Assembly (NCBI GenBank): GCA_037576195.1
Contig: CM075103.1
Coordinates: 28,480,723-28,544,722, forward strand
Source: Phytoseiulus persimilis
Taxonomy: Eukaryota; Arthropoda; Arachnida; Mesostigmata; Phytoseiidae
DNA length: 64,000 nucleotides
Direction: 5' to 3'
The translations under genes and the position numbers were made by a program. Below the pieces are notes generated by a model, which ran no database searches, was not told the origin of the DNA, and saw only the letters and a program-made list of their open reading frames with translations. Within the stretch, counting starts at the first letter, position 1, and every line of letters starts with the position of its first letter. Of this stretch, positions 49,741-62,004 are shown in pieces.

Positions 49741-50577
49741 GGTTTCTCAGGGAAAATATAGAATGTGTGAATTTCTCGGAAAGAGGCGCGGAAGGGGAAA
49801 AGAGGGCACGAAATAGGACCATACGGAGTCCAAGTCCGATCTAATGAATTGTGTTCTCGCAACATCACCGCGGAAACTTCTTCCTTCCTGGTTCCAAAGC
49901 TCCTCGCCCGAGGATTCCGCTCAACCATCGAGCTAATCCTCTCTCATTGAAAACTTGGCGGGAGCTCTGCCGTTGAACGGCCTCGCAGGCCCGTTCTCAC
50001 AGACTTACAGTTGGAGGACATCAATAATGATAGTTTGTGACCGCCCGGTCAGATCGATGGAAAACCGCTCTGAGCCGATAATTATTGCCGCCAGGGTTTC
50101 GAGCCTCGATCGCTTGACTGCTCTCCTCGGCTCGGAATATCCGCTGCGAGTATCATAACTTTAATTTTGGAGGAATTCGCCCGAGGAACAACATGGAATG
50201 AATAATCGATTCATGGACCTTCTGAACCAAGTGGCAACCGGAATCCGGGAGGGCGAACTCTCCCCATTCTAACTTCGATTAACTACTCCATGATAAATGT
50301 GTGGCGATCTTGCTTCCCCTGTCAGCACATGCAACACCGATGTTGACGGGCTGGTCGTCCAGCAATGGATGTTATTCCTGAGAAAAATCGAGCGATATGG
50401 GAATTTTGACAAATCACTCATGAGAAAGGTCAACGGGGCCGATGAGGGAAGAAAGCGGCTCATATATATCAAGGTATCCGCCGGTGGGGGGAGGCGATCG
50501 CTCAAGGCGGACAGCGATCCGGTAAAATTGCGAACAAAGAGACGCCGCAACGATCGGAATACCTCAACATCGTTCCC

Positions 50578-50781
50578 TTACCCCTCTCCCCCCGTCTGAT
50601 CACACGCGTGATGAAGTCTCAGAGATTCCGGTTTCGGCTGGAATGTGGAAAGTCTCCGAGATTCTGCTACGGCCCGATGAATTCGGATTCTCTTTCGTAT
50701 TGCAACTGCTGGAGCTGGACCAGTGATAGATATTGACATACCGAGGTTAGCCAGCAGCCCGTCACGAGTTCGAATGCTCAC
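50578..50781 (-). pseudogene. Reverse transcriptase remnant, element C
   Basis: DGLLANLGM at residues 7-15, followed in a neighbouring frame by LSLVQLQQLQYE and then ESRRLSTFQPK, reproduces the gypsy RT run DLLANL-x-G-x-x-x-F-S-x-x-DL-x-x-AY-x-Q-x-x-L-x-x-ES-x-x-LTTFQTK. The catalytic Asp is not preserved and at least two frame changes are needed. Confidence 0.5.
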
Positions 50782-52239
50782 ATCATGAACGCATTCTCAG
50801 CGGAATTTCCAATTTCAGATGTTCGACGTATTGAACCGTGTTTTCATCAGCTCATGCCATAAATCCGAAACAGTGGAAAATCCATTGGTCGCGAATTCTT
50901 ACAGAAGTTGCTAGTTGAATATACCGATAAGGAAAATAGAATTCGCGGGTCGAACGAAAATCTCGAGACACTTGTCGCAAAGAATGAGCCACGGGCTAGA
51001 TAATGAGGGTTGAACAACTTCAAGTTGGGTTCGGTCGGATTTCCGATGCCATCCTTGCTCCCGAAATACATTCAGCATGCGACCACTTCAAGCTCATTAT
51101 GCGGACCCTACAGCTCCTCGCATCCCGTAAATTTTCCAGGTCAGGCTACAAAAGGTGTCTCAGTACTATGACTGGTGAGCTTCACGTCCCTTGCAGCTCT
51201 TCCGCCCGCGACGAAGCGGAGACTGAGTTCACCTGTGCCGAGGTTCTAAACTCGTAGGCTAACTGGCGAAACTCGTCAATGAGCTCAAGGACTTCTTTCA
51301 GTGGTTGCGGCTAGTACGCCAGCAATCAGTGACTTCAAGAAATCAGCGGGTCGTTCATTATTGAAGCACGGAGAGCGCACCCGACCACTGCATAGATTTC
51401 CATACTCGCTAGATAGACCGAGCTAGGGCATTTTTCGAGCCCTATTAACTTCGCTAGCTAGCTCTGCCAGTCTTGTCGGTGTTTTATTCACAGGTGAGGA
51501 CCCACGGAGGGCCGTTGCGAACGTTGAAGTTGGTCGAGAGCTCGGAGCAGCAGTGGAATAATTACACACTACGAGCTGCCGGCCGCAGCAGCAAGTTTGT
51601 GACATGGACCTCAGGGTTAGTTCGACGCCTCCGGACGTCGCGAAGTCCGGAACCCTCAGAGTTCACGAAGATTCTCCCGCTGTGATCCTTCCCCCCGGTC
51701 TCGATCCTCCGGTTGGCCGCCATTCGGATAAGGTCTGCGATCGAAATCGCGACGACCGGGTCAGCTCCTGTCGATACATTCCCAGCTGCACTTCCAAGAG
51801 TCGACGGGAAAACCCCGGATAACAAGCTCCGGAGAACATGTGAATGAAACTTAGCAGAACAGCCACTTCTAGGACCATTCACTCTAAGTTCCCTGGAAGA
51901 GAGCGGGTGGGTCGAACGAGAACCATCGGTTGTACCCGAGCGCGAGCGAGCGGGTGGGCAAGTTCGAGCTGGAGAACCATGATCTGCGGTTATGAGGAGG
52001 GTTATGAGTTTTTCGCAGCGATTTGAAATTTCCGCAGAAAGTTCAGATTGCCCCAGTTGAGAATACATATGCGCTCCGAAACGAATTCGAGAAAACTCAC
52101 AGACCCTCTACGAATCCATTCGTAGTCCCGCGATTTGGAAATTTTCACTTGTGGGTTCGAGCATGGGGCTCAGCGAGGTGGACTCCTGTCGACCGCGATT
52201 CATGTCCCGATTCAAATTTCCGAATGAAGCAATTTCGAT

Positions 52240-52399
52240 GATTTCTATTCGAGGAGGATTGAATTTCGTTCCCATGTCCAGGTGGAATAGTCTCCTCCAC
52301 TTGCGAAGGGAGCGGCGGTTCAGCACTGTGACCACCGAGCTGGGTCCGACAAACGTGGCCCGCTGAGGTTTTGACTTTGACACCACTGGCATAGAACAT
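52240..52399 (-). pseudogene. Protease (aspartic) remnant, element C
   Basis: The frame starting at 52392 gives QRATFVGPSSVVTVLNRRSL, which resembles the retroviral-type protease active-site region LVDTGS-x-VTVLN-x-x-x. The DTG triad is gone. The position upstream of the RT scrap and on the same strand is consistent. Confidence 0.35.
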
Positions 52400-53741
52400 C
52401 GGTTGATACGCTCGAACAGATTGTTCAGGTGCAGGCTGTACTCTCTCTAATTAACGTCACCAGGCCTGGCGGGGACAAATGTGGAGAACGGTCATTGGTC
52501 AAGCTGTCTTCATATTTCCAATGTGAAGTCGACCGAGACACAGTATTATTATACCACAGCAGCAACTCGGCGCTCTGTCCTATCGATCTCTCTAAGTTTG
52601 GAACGACGTTCGAGATACCTGCGTCAACAACAGCAACGACGAGAGAAGAAAACACAGAGAAGATCGATCGGCGCTGGCGGAAATAGGAATAAGGAAGAAA
52701 AGATCAGCCATATCTCCGACGAGGGACAACAAAGGGTACGAGAGCTTCGGGAGAGGGAAGAGCGTCAGAAATAGATGGGAAGGGGAAACTGGGAGGCGGA
52801 CGGTTGATGCTGGGAAACATGACATGAAGAAAACGGAATCGGTGAAGACAGAGAAGGGTTGAGGCACGTTGGGAAAATCTTTGGTAAACGGGCAGGAAGG
52901 GGGAAAAGAAAAGGAAATATGGAGAACGGAAGTCGGAGGGACGTTCACGGCAAGCGTTGAAAGTCCTGGGATCAGGACCACATGACCGGGAAGAGCATTG
53001 ATTCGCTCGGTTGCTCCATGTCGTTCTGGCTGGGATGACCCATTGTCTCTTTGACTGCGTGAGAGTTTTTCAGGGCTGATTTGCTCGATATTGGAGTGAC
53101 CGTTTCCGAGCGGAGTCGACGAGCGGATGGCTTCAGTTTCCGGTCGGTTCCCGTGGTGCCGAAGTCCGATCCGTTTGGCCTTCGAGCCGAGGAAGTTTTT
53201 GTTCAAAGCAACCGGCTGACAAAGTTCCTGGCTGATGCAGAATATCCCGGAGCCGACGATAGCGACCCGGAGCCAAACATCCGGTGGTTGCGGCAACGGA
53301 TTGGCCAACTCGTCCGATCACCCGTAGTGCTGCAGCATCGGCGTCCCACTAGCGAATTCTGCACAATCTGTGGATGATGAACTTCGTCGCGATGGTTACG
53401 ATGTAAATAACGGTGAACAGCATCCTTTCTTTTTTCGGTGCCAGCCTGGCCTTCGCACATGTGCGTATCCTTTCAAGTGTGCTACGCTAATTACACCAGC
53501 AAACAGCCGAGGCGTGGCTGACGGCCGCATTCAGACAGAGACACAAGCAAGCAGGCAGGAAGGCTGCCGAGCGGGCTTTTGTTCCATGAATGCTTATGCA
53601 TAAAGATTTAAATATGACAGCACCTATGTCGTACGGCCTCGTCACACACCGACGGACCGACTGACGGACGGAAGGAACGCCGTTACGACCATTTTCTCAG
53701 GTGGCCGCGTTCCACACGGACGCATCCGTATATAGTGAGTC

Positions 53742-54041
53742 CTACGTCGTGTGTGCGCATGTCACGCCAGTTCGGCTTTGAAGAATGAAGGAGGTGCCGA
53801 GGGAATCCGACTCTTGAAACTCTCGTTGTTGTTTACCGTGGAGAACCTGGGCCTGACAGAAGCTCCCGAGACTACGGCTACTCGACCCCGGTATTTCCGA
53901 CGGAACGGTTCCGACCTCCGAATTTGAGTCGCTGAGCTCCGGATCCAAGTCGTCGACTATTGTTGGATTGAGTTCCACGTCTTCAGGAATTCCCGAGGCA
54001 ACCCCATTCAACGCGAGCAGAACTTCTAGACGCTCACGCAA
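53742..54041 (-). other. Acidic 100-codon ORF upstream of element C
   Basis: The product is acidic and Ser-rich (for example NPTIVDDLDPELSDSNSE) with no domain I recognise. It lies 1.3 kb upstream of the element C protease scrap on the same strand, where gag would be, so a gag remnant is a reasonable guess. It also lies in predicted intron 1 of the channel gene. Just below it at 53730-53737 the plus strand has GTATATAG, a TATA-like string. Confidence 0.2.
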
Positions 54042-54099
54042 GACTGGATTCGCACAAGATTAGATTCCAGCAGACTGATCGCGCACATGTCAATAGAAG

Positions 54100-57000
54100 A
54101 TCAAATACACGTGAGTCGAATGAGCACAAGTTGGAGCCCATTAAAGATCGGACGCGCGCAAATCACATGCACGAAACACGAAAAGCGCTTTCGGATGAAC
54201 GCATTTTTGTAACAGAGCAGCAGCGCACAAGGCCGAATGCGCGCCTCGAAATGCGACAGCAGCTCTGTATGCCGGCCGCGTTCGCATTCGGTTTTGCGCA
54301 CATTTGATGTCCACGGGCAACAAGTTCCTGTTAGTGCCTATCAGGAACTCATCTCCGATGGCTCCTGCCTCGCTGCTTTCGAATCATTCTCTGGAAATTC
54401 ATTCCCCGATTCCGAGCGGAGCATTGGGAAAAACTTGAGTTATTCCAGGTGGTACGCCTCGAAGCCTCTAAAGCTTCCCAAACACTCATGTGCTCGGTCC
54501 CCGGATCAGAGTTTTCGTAAGAGATTTAAGGTGACCACGGTTCCACGCTGCTGAAAGAAAGTAGCCGCTCGCCAGCTGAGCGAAGACACCGAGGCGTTAG
54601 CACGAGACTTGAGTCACACAAAATGGTTGAAGCACCAGAGAACCGAGAATGAGGGACAGGGTCTGCTGCGGCACGAAAGTTGTCCGTGTGCCGACAGCAT
54701 TGTTCTGTATACGAGGAGGACACAGGAGAAAATGCGGAACAACTTTATGGGCATTCGCGACTGCGGTGGCGACAACGCAGCTTCAACCGCTGCGACCGGA
54801 TGAATACATCAAGTACTTTATTCCCGTTCCTCCGCCGCCGCGGCGGTCTTTGAATAGATGACGATAACAACAACGAAAAGGACTACGACAACAACAATAA
54901 CGACAATCCTGAACCGCAGTGTCCCACGTATTCGAGATGAGAGCTTGCAACGCATGCAAAGCAAAACCGGTCGGCAAAGAGTTGACCCGCTTCGCTCGAG
55001 CCGGTCACAGCATCGGCCGGCTGACAAACGATGCTTGCTGGGTGTCCGATTGGGTTGGTTGCTCTGTCCGTCGGCTCCTGGATTTCCGTCCGCAAGCTTA
55101 ATCCTGATCCTCTTATTGCTTCTTACGGTCGCTGGCATTTGTCTCCCAGCTAGTGCTGTTAGCGCAGACTCAGTAGTGACGTGTTGAATGCAGACGGTGC
55201 TTTTCGCGGCTTGCCGTCTCATTCATGGGCTCCGCTACCCAGAAGTTCCTCGCTTTCCCGGAAGGCTGTGCCGGAAAGCAGGACTCGCGCCCCGAGCCCG
55301 AACATCCAATGTGTCCAGACCCCAAAGTTCGCGAAATTACAGGAAAATTGCGTGGGCTGGGATCGGTTGCCTTCGCGCGCTAGCGGGCACCGGGCCATCT
55401 ATCCGGTCACTTAGCTCTGCGGTCAGCCCTCGCCGACGCGCGAGCCCTCGAGCGTCGCTGGTCTGGTGTCTCCTGCAGCTTTCAGCACCAGCAGAAAAAG
55501 GTGGGGGCCTCGCTGCTGCTTTTCCACTCTATGTGCAAATTCTCTCCAACTGCCGAATGCTCCGTCTCTTTCCACCTGCCTTTTCGGTTGAACCCGCTCC
55601 TTCACCGGCCCTCGTGCGCCCGAGGTCTCCGCAAGCCGGCACCCCGGCTAGTTGTAGGCCGTTTTTCAGTTCGTACTCCGGAGCCTATTGGAAAATTTCT
55701 CGCATTGTCCGACCGGGGCGCGTCGCGAGGGGTTATACACTGCTCGGACAAAAGCGGTGCGGGCGGAGAAAGCTACGGGCCGGAGGGAGAGGAACGCGAA
55801 CAGGGGAAAAGGACGGAGCAGTGGAAAAGAAAAGAGCGGCTCTCGGACGGACCCCAATTGAGCAGCGGGATCGGCCGTCGACGAGCAGGAGAGCAAGAAC
55901 ATCAGAGTCTCGCGAACGAGCTTGCACGGAGAGGGGAACCACCGATGGCGAGTGGAGAAGAACTGGTAGTCGGCAACATATGCCAACGGAAGTCATCGCA
56001 GACAAAGTTCTACGACCGAGCGCCGAGACTGTGTTTTCAGAGGGCTCGAGTGGGAACTCTAAAAGAACAAGGGGGAGCCACGTGAGCGAAGAAGGGGTGA
56101 ATCGGGTGTGCGGCGCTCGGATGTACATACGTTCACTCCTTCTGTCGTGGACAAGCGCTGTCCGATGAGGCGTAGCTTGGACCGACCGTATGCTTCACTT
56201 GTAACAACTCGAATCAGCTAATGACATCGCTCCGTAAGCATCTGCATACTCATCCGGCGTTCGCCTGATCACCGGTAAAACGTCGGACCGCGTTCACCCT
56301 CGTATCCAGGGACGCCTACAGACTAAGGTGCGGGAATACAAGACTGACGTCCGAACGCAAGCTGCGACTGTCAGAGGAAACACGAGACGTGCACAACCAA
56401 CCCCGATCGTGGTCCGCCACGAGGCGTCCACAACGGAGCGATCAACAAAGAGATGCGTGCAGGGACGCACAGACTGGGAGATCAATTCTACGCGGGGACT
56501 GCTCCGAATCCGATTTCCGATCAGCAGCCAACATCGAGCGCGCTTTTTTCAAATCACCCCATCAAGAGGGAGAGAGAGAATTGGGGAAAGGGCGTGAGGG
56601 GCAGGGCACTTCTTCTACAGGGCAAAAGTAGGTTCGTTCCTCTGCGAGCTGTCATAGATCAAGTCTGGACACGTCTGTAAGTACACGTGCAGCAGCGTAG
56701 TTCTGAATGGCCGAGAATACGAGCGTTCCCCGAAGGAAACGAAAAAACATGACAGGTGTCGATCCTGCCTAGCTGCGGGAAAACGCAAATTCACGACCGG
56801 TGCGAGTTCTCAGCCAGGGCTGAAGGTTCCCGGCAGTTCCGTTCGGTTATTTACTCGGATCAGAGGGCTGAACTGCTTATACCTCGTCTTCCATTTTCGG
56901 ATGCCGCAAATCGAAAATACTGGTTCTTCGCGGGGGCGACCCGACCGAGGTGTCATTGCGTTCTTGTGAATTCTTTTTTGGCAATTTCATGTTGATTCCC

Positions 57001-57950
57001 ATGCCGCTCTAGCATGAAGTCCGATAACCGCGATCGCCTCCTCCTGTCCAAGCGTGAGCCCTATCGGATCCGTTGACCGGTTTTCCACTGGGTAGGCGAA
57101 TGCAAAGGCGATGAATGCGATGCTCGCAACAACTCTCACAACCCGGCGCCATCTGTTTCTCCATGGGAAACCGCCCAGATGGAGGGAGGAGACCAGCTGC
57201 CGGAACCTGCTCGACATTAACCGCCCGATGGTGGTTCCGAATCGAAAACTGTTTTCGCGTTCCTCCGTCAGTCCCGCACCGTTCGCCACTGCCGGTTGAG
57301 GGGATGATTGAATGCCGATTCCGAACGGTGAGACGAGAGCTCTTTGTACAAGGGGGAGCTGCGGGGCAACAGCAGCGCTTTCGAAAACTCGCGACGGCCG
57401 TTCGAGTGTCTCAATGTCGAGTCGGCCCGGGATCCGCGGAGCGTTCGTCAACAATGTGAACGATGATCACGCAAAAAGACGTCTACAACGCCTGCGACGT
57501 TCGTTCGTGTGAGTGTTGGCGTGTGTGCTGTGTCGGAGGGATACTGTTCGATTTTGGGTAAACAGAAACAAAGAGCAACATTATACACCAGCTACGCAGA
57601 TCGACGTTGGGAGCAGTAGCAACGCCGCCGAGGCGGCTGTATATTCCGCCGGCGGAGGCGCTATCTGTAGCTGAATTCTTCGCTAGCAGCTGGAACGGCA
57701 CTTTATTGGAGGCTGGACGGAAGCGGCATCCAGCAGGAGACGTTGTTGACTCGACGACCGACGGCCACTCCTGCTAACTCGGATGTTCCAACTCGTTTTT
57801 GTCTCAGCAATCAACTCCAACCCTCAGGCTCCATTTGTTTCCCGGGATCACTTGGGCTTGTTGCGGCGCTTCCGCGTGGCCTTCGAGTTGCTTCCATAGT
57901 AAAGAAGGAATCATCCATAGTACAGGAGGAATCATCGCCCCGCCCTCGTC
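54100..57950. other. CG-rich segment inside predicted intron 1, no gene recognised
   Basis: The longest plus ORF in the window (326 codons, 55188-56168) overlaps a 194-codon plus ORF and a 131-codon minus ORF. The product is very Arg-rich with no domain. The minus ORF at 57454-56987 contains a hydrophobic run (RVVASIAFIAFAFAYPV) that could span a membrane, but it has no splice context or family match. Confidence 0.4.
54857..54910. repeat. Imperfect ACA/ACG trinucleotide repeat
   Basis: ACGATAACAACAACG... continues as ACGACAACAACAATAACGAC. It accounts for the Thr-rich start of the plus-strand ORF here. Confidence 0.65.
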
Positions 57951-58299
57951 GTGCCCAAATCAAGACGCTCAGGGAGCCGTCGCAACTATGATACTCTATC
58001 TTCCGACCTAGCGATTCGCCCGGCCGGACATAAACTCAACAGGATCTGCCACGGCAGACCGAGAGTGCTCCTCGTCTCGTGTTCGAGGAGAAAGGGACTC
58101 GCACATCAAAAGCTGGGGCGGCTTGGCGTTCTCAGGGAGAAGCATCTCTCAAATATCTGGAACCTCTTAGTCCGAACTGGGTTCCGGTCGCTTTGAGTGC
58201 CACTCAGCACAGCGGAACGAATGAGCGGCCGAATTTCTTTGTGAGAGCTTGCGCCGCTCCGAAGGCTTCGATGAAATACAGCGAGCTTCCGAACATCAG

Positions 58300-58628
58300 A
58301 AGTGGCAGTGCTAAGTTTCCGAACTCAATGTTCACGAGTCCCTTGACGATTCTGCAGGGCTGGAGTCGGGATCGAATGCTCGTACTGAGCCTGGAGCTGT
58401 CGCTGCCGATTCTTGAGCACGAGGAACTCGGTCGAAGTAGGTGAGGCTCAGATCGATCGAACGTTCTGTCTTGATCATGCCGATGATATGCGGGAAGGCG
58501 CCGGGTACCTTCGGGGATCAAGTCGAGAGGAACTCGAGATCTCGGTGTCCGCTCGAGTCAAAGGTTCTCAGAGTTTCCCACATTTTTCACAGATTCAAAC
58601 CGACTCCCACACCATTCCTGGATCCTAA
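58300..58628 (+). pseudogene. Possible LINE RT catalytic-box fragment
   Basis: The plus frame from 58413 contains CLDHADDM followed ten residues later by SREELE. This resembles the non-LTR RT box L-x-YADD-x-x-x-x-x-x-S-x-x-EL. The preceding frame has LTILQGWSRDRMLVLSLELS, a loose echo of the R-QG-x-x-LSP-x-L segment. It lies just 5' of the channel's first intron start on the opposite strand. Confidence 0.25.
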
Positions 58629-58872
58629 TTACAGTCCTGCTCGGCCGATGTCGGGTTTGGGCGATTTATCATCGCTCCGCCGACTTCAGGTGGCGCGCCA
58701 TGCTCGTCTGTGATCAAATGCAAGATTCCCAATCACATGATGGAGCGTTCGCTGCCTTGTTTCTCTGTCGCCTCCGACACATCACAAGGCGGGCGGTGAA
58801 TCGATCGATCGGAAAACGCGACCAGGAACCATCCTAAGGCGGCAATCAAGCACCTGGAAGAGCTGACGGAAG

Positions 58873-58878
58873 ACTTAC
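58873..58878 (-). other. U2-type 5' splice site after exon 1
   Basis: Reading the minus strand, the exon ends ...TTTTCATCAA and the intron begins GTAAGTCTTCC. GTAAGT is the metazoan consensus and fits an exon end in phase 0. Confidence 0.6.
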
Positions 58879-59040
58879 TTGATGAAAAGACGGTGGTTCT
58901 TCGAGGTCTGGACTTGGCATCTGATATTGCTGGTAGAACTGACGGGCCGAGGACAGATGGGGCCGGCTCGAAGGCCCCGGGTCCTGAGGCTCGAAATCTG
59001 GCTCTCGACGAGGAGCAGCAGCAGCACCACCACCTTCCAT
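58879..59040 (-). CDS. First coding exon of a probable T-type calcium channel alpha-1 subunit (54 codons)
   Basis: The exon starts at the first ATG after an in-frame TGA at 59106-59104, in a good context (GACGACGACATGG). It runs 54 codons, phase 0, to a strong GTAAGT donor. The peptide starts with a Gly/Ala run, then a Pro/Ser/acidic segment, and ends ...EEPPSFHQ; this is typical of a disordered cytoplasmic N-terminus and contains no domain I recognise. The link to the calcium channel rests on three points: the next plausible minus-strand coding exon (42394) also begins in phase 0, Cav3 proteins start with a poorly conserved disordered N-terminus, and no other coding exon between them stood out. 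There could be intermediate exons, or this could be the first exon of a different gene. The upstream DNA holds CAG-type trinucleotide runs, plausible for a 5' UTR or promoter. Confidence 0.55.
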
Positions 59041-59109
59041 GTCGTCGTCCCCCACTTCTCCTCCTTCACGAAGGAAGTGGCGCACGCTCAGGCCATCACA
59101 ACCTCACTT

Positions 59110-60600
59110 GTTCGGGAGCACAACTTTCGTTCGGTGAACGCTCTCTTCCCATGTCGCCGGGCCGACAGCAACCTCACCTCTCGCACCGTTTCCTGCACCG
59201 ATCACACCGAAACACGAAAACTTCACTCTCTCGCGGTAGAACTTCACACCTCGGCTCCTGTCGGTCCAAGTTGACACACTCCTCAAACATCCAGTCGATG
59301 GGAAACGGCGGCGGAGGTGTCGGTGGCGAAGGTGGGGGTCGCGGTCATCGACGAGTGGTCATTCATCCGATTGGTAAGGGCACGGCGATCGTTGGCACCG
59401 GCTTTTGTACCGAGGCGGAGAATTCCGGTCGAAGCCACTCACCGCTCGTCGCCAGCAACCTGTAAGCCCACCAGCCAGCCAACCACCAGCCTACCAACCC
59501 ACTTTTCGGGGAAGGAGGGGGTGGTTGTCGAGGCAGGGCTCTGGTTTATGCTGCTGCTGCTGCTGCCACTGCTGCTGTCGCTGTTACTGTTGCTTAGAAT
59601 CCTGCTACTTGTTGCTCGGTGGTCCCGGAGCGTCGACGAGAAAGCCGCTGGCGGCAGCGGGTCAGAGTTTGTATCGATCACATCCACTTGACATTTTCCA
59701 AACGAAGTTAGGCACTAAAACAACGACGACAAACCGCCAGAAACCAGGGGCGAACGCTGCGTCGGTGGCAAGCAACGATGCACAAGTTCCCGCCACACAG
59801 AGCGGCGGCCGGGCTCTCTCCCTCTGAAGGCTATACTCCGAACTGAACTCGCGGGCCCTAAGCGTACGAGGGCCCTCAGAGGAGGAGCCCTTGCGTTGCG
59901 CCCTCTGCCGGTTTCCCCCTAAGCCTCGAATGGCCAGGTACGTCGACTCTAACGCCACAGCAGCGGCATCAGCAGCAAGGCATGAGAGATCAAGAGAAGG
60001 CGCAAGGACACCTGGCCACTCTTCCCGAGGGCCGTCGACTCTTTCCCTTGCTGTTTTCCACTTCCAGAGGCCACACATCGCCACGACTGACAGCGGCACA
60101 GCCACCGTCATCCTGGCGTTTATTTTTTCCGAATAATATTCTTGCTTCGCTCCGAGTTCACCCGAAGTTTCGAACAGCGAACCAGATGAGTCTTCGAGCA
60201 TCTTCGGAGCGCTTCATCGGGGACGGAGGCGAACTCTTGGTCTGAGGGGAGAAACGTTGTCCTCACGAATTCTCCGGGATCCAGATGCACACGATGGTTC
60301 ATTCCCGCGCGAGGACATCCAACTCACCCCTGAAGCTCGCTGACTTCGAACGGTGCGGGTCGCAAGGGCGATGCGCTAAAAGGCCCGAAATGCATACCGC
60401 AGGAAACCCTTCAGCGGTGCTTTCCGTCCACGTAGAGCAATATCGCTGGGATCCAAAAGCAGTTGGATCGAATGTTCGAGCAGGACCAAGTCTCGCGGAT
60501 ATTTTCGAGGCCCCGAGGTTCCGTACGTCACTTCCAGAGTAGATTCAGAATGGGTATTCAAAGCCGTTCAAGATGGCTGCCGCCAATCGGATGTCCACGA
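59110..60600. other. Probable promoter and 5' UTR region of the channel gene
   Basis: This is upstream of the minus-strand ATG. It is rich in CAG/CTG and CCA repeats, with CG-rich blocks and no convincing ORF on the minus strand. I cannot place the transcription start or a TATA box. Confidence 0.3.
59540..59605. repeat. CTG-type trinucleotide repeat upstream of exon 1
   Basis: ATGCTGCTGCTGCTGCTGCC and following CTG/CTT units read as CAG repeats on the minus strand. That is the strand of the calcium channel gene, about 500 bp upstream of its ATG. It would fall in the 5' UTR or promoter. Confidence 0.65.
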
Positions 60601-61112
60601 CGCGGCTGGGCGCTTCATGAACAAGATCCGTCGCACCGCGGTGAGGCGAGTTCGTAGAGCAATGAGCAATATCTGAGGTCCGCTCACCGATTCCAGGGGG
60701 CTCGCCGATGATGAGCAGGTTCCGGATTCTTGAGCGGCATCGGAGTTTACCACGCGCAACTGCGTTCCAGGGGGAGAAGGCAACCGAAACCATCTCTCGC
60801 CAACCGGCCATTCCCGAACGAGCTCTCCCAAAATAATCGGACAAGGGCACGAAGCGGCTACGCAGAGGAGCGCAGGCAAGGGCGAAGACGAAAGAAGAAA
60901 TGCCTCATTAGCTCTATCGTCTCCGGGCCCGCGAAGTCTACGGAGCGCATTTCGACCGACGCTCGCAGGATTCTCTCAATGAGTTAAACGGCGCTCGGTT
61001 GGAGCAACGATGACGATGGTTTCACTCCGTTCCGCGTCTCTATCAATTACCGTGGAGCAGATTCCGTTCGAGCGAGCGCTCCACAGATAGGGAAGCGCCA
61101 CGTTAGTCATGA

Positions 61113-61310
61113 TTGCGTTATCGTAACAACCGAGCGCCGCGTTCTGTTCTCTCCGGGATCGGGAGAAACTCGGGCGTCCACTCCGGCCCGCTTGCGTCGC
61201 TCATCGGATTCCTACAAACGTATTCTGGCATTATCGATACTGTCGGAACGACTCCAGGAAGCCCGACGTCGAGCTCAGCAGGAGGAGTTTCAATCTGCCG
61301 GAGAGAATAA
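61113..61310 (+). other. Possible LINE endonuclease scrap, plus strand
   Basis: The segment GPLASLIGFLQTYSGIIDTV followed by GTTPGSPTSS recalls RG-x-x-L-x-x-FI-x-x-x-x-L-x-x-x-N-x-G-x-x-PT-x-x-S of LINE endonucleases. Key catalytic residues are not visible. Chance similarity is quite possible. Confidence 0.2.
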
Positions 61311-62004
61311 ATTACTTCCAACCATGAGATCAACGAACCTCATGAAGCCCTCCGCAAAACCCTCCCCAGGACTCATTTCTCGTGAACCACCCCCACCCCC
61401 TCCTTAATCTCTCGCGCATACTCCGGCCTTCCCCCTTGCCTGACCCTGCCCCCGATCATCCTGCGCCTGAAGGCTGCCTCAGCTTCTATCACCGGTTGTC
61501 ATTTATCACGCAAGTTGCCCGGCCCCCCGAGCATATGCCACGGATATGACGTGAAAGAGCTTCGAAATTCTTCTGCTGTCTGCACAGACAAACGTTGATA
61601 ACATCGAGGAGCTCGTAAGATCCCGAAGACGACGCGCAAAGATAATGAGACGAACAGGTTGAAGAAACCAAGAATGTGAACCTGTACTTCTGCTGGTTGT
61701 CCCTCAACCTCCCTCCCTCCTCGTTGCCGAATTTATCCCCCCCCCCCTCACGGCGGGGAAGAAATGCGACCGGCCTCTTGCGGCCGTTGCTATCCTCCTC
61801 AGTGGTCGTCCCCGAGATCTTCCCCTCCTTCTTCCCGAATGTGGGCTCCTGACACCGCATTCTGTCCCCGCCGATCGCCTCCCGCTTCTCTCTCTTCTTT
61901 CCCGCCTCTGCTGTTTTTCCCTCTTCGTTCGGTCCAAGGGACAGCCTCAACAAGTGTCCCGACAATGTTTGCCACTCGAGCATGCCTCTTGGTTTTTTGT
62001 GGGC

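Larger units (their letters stand above)
49400..52399 (-). mobile_element. Decayed Ty3/gypsy retrotransposon C (protease, RT, RNase H)
   Basis: Minus-strand protease (52399-52240), RT (50781-50578) and RNase H (49740-49400) scraps appear in pol order. Spacing is longer than normal between protease and RT (about 530 codons) and somewhat longer between RT and RNase H, implying insertions or two merged copies. It sits in the predicted first intron of the channel gene. Confidence 0.45.

Noticed and set aside
50332..50473. Exon-like plus-strand segment with TGTCAG acceptor and AAG-GTATCC donor
   Set aside because: It overlaps the minus-strand element C interval between RT and RNase H and matches no known protein.
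52592..53308. 238-codon minus-strand ORF
   Set aside because: Its second half is a translation of a long pyrimidine-rich tract giving Leu/Ser/Phe/Pro runs; the first half has no recognisable domain.
55188..56168. 326-codon plus-strand ORF, longest in the window
   Set aside because: Very Arg-rich, overlaps other long frames on both strands, no domain, no splice context; looks like CG-rich chance openness.
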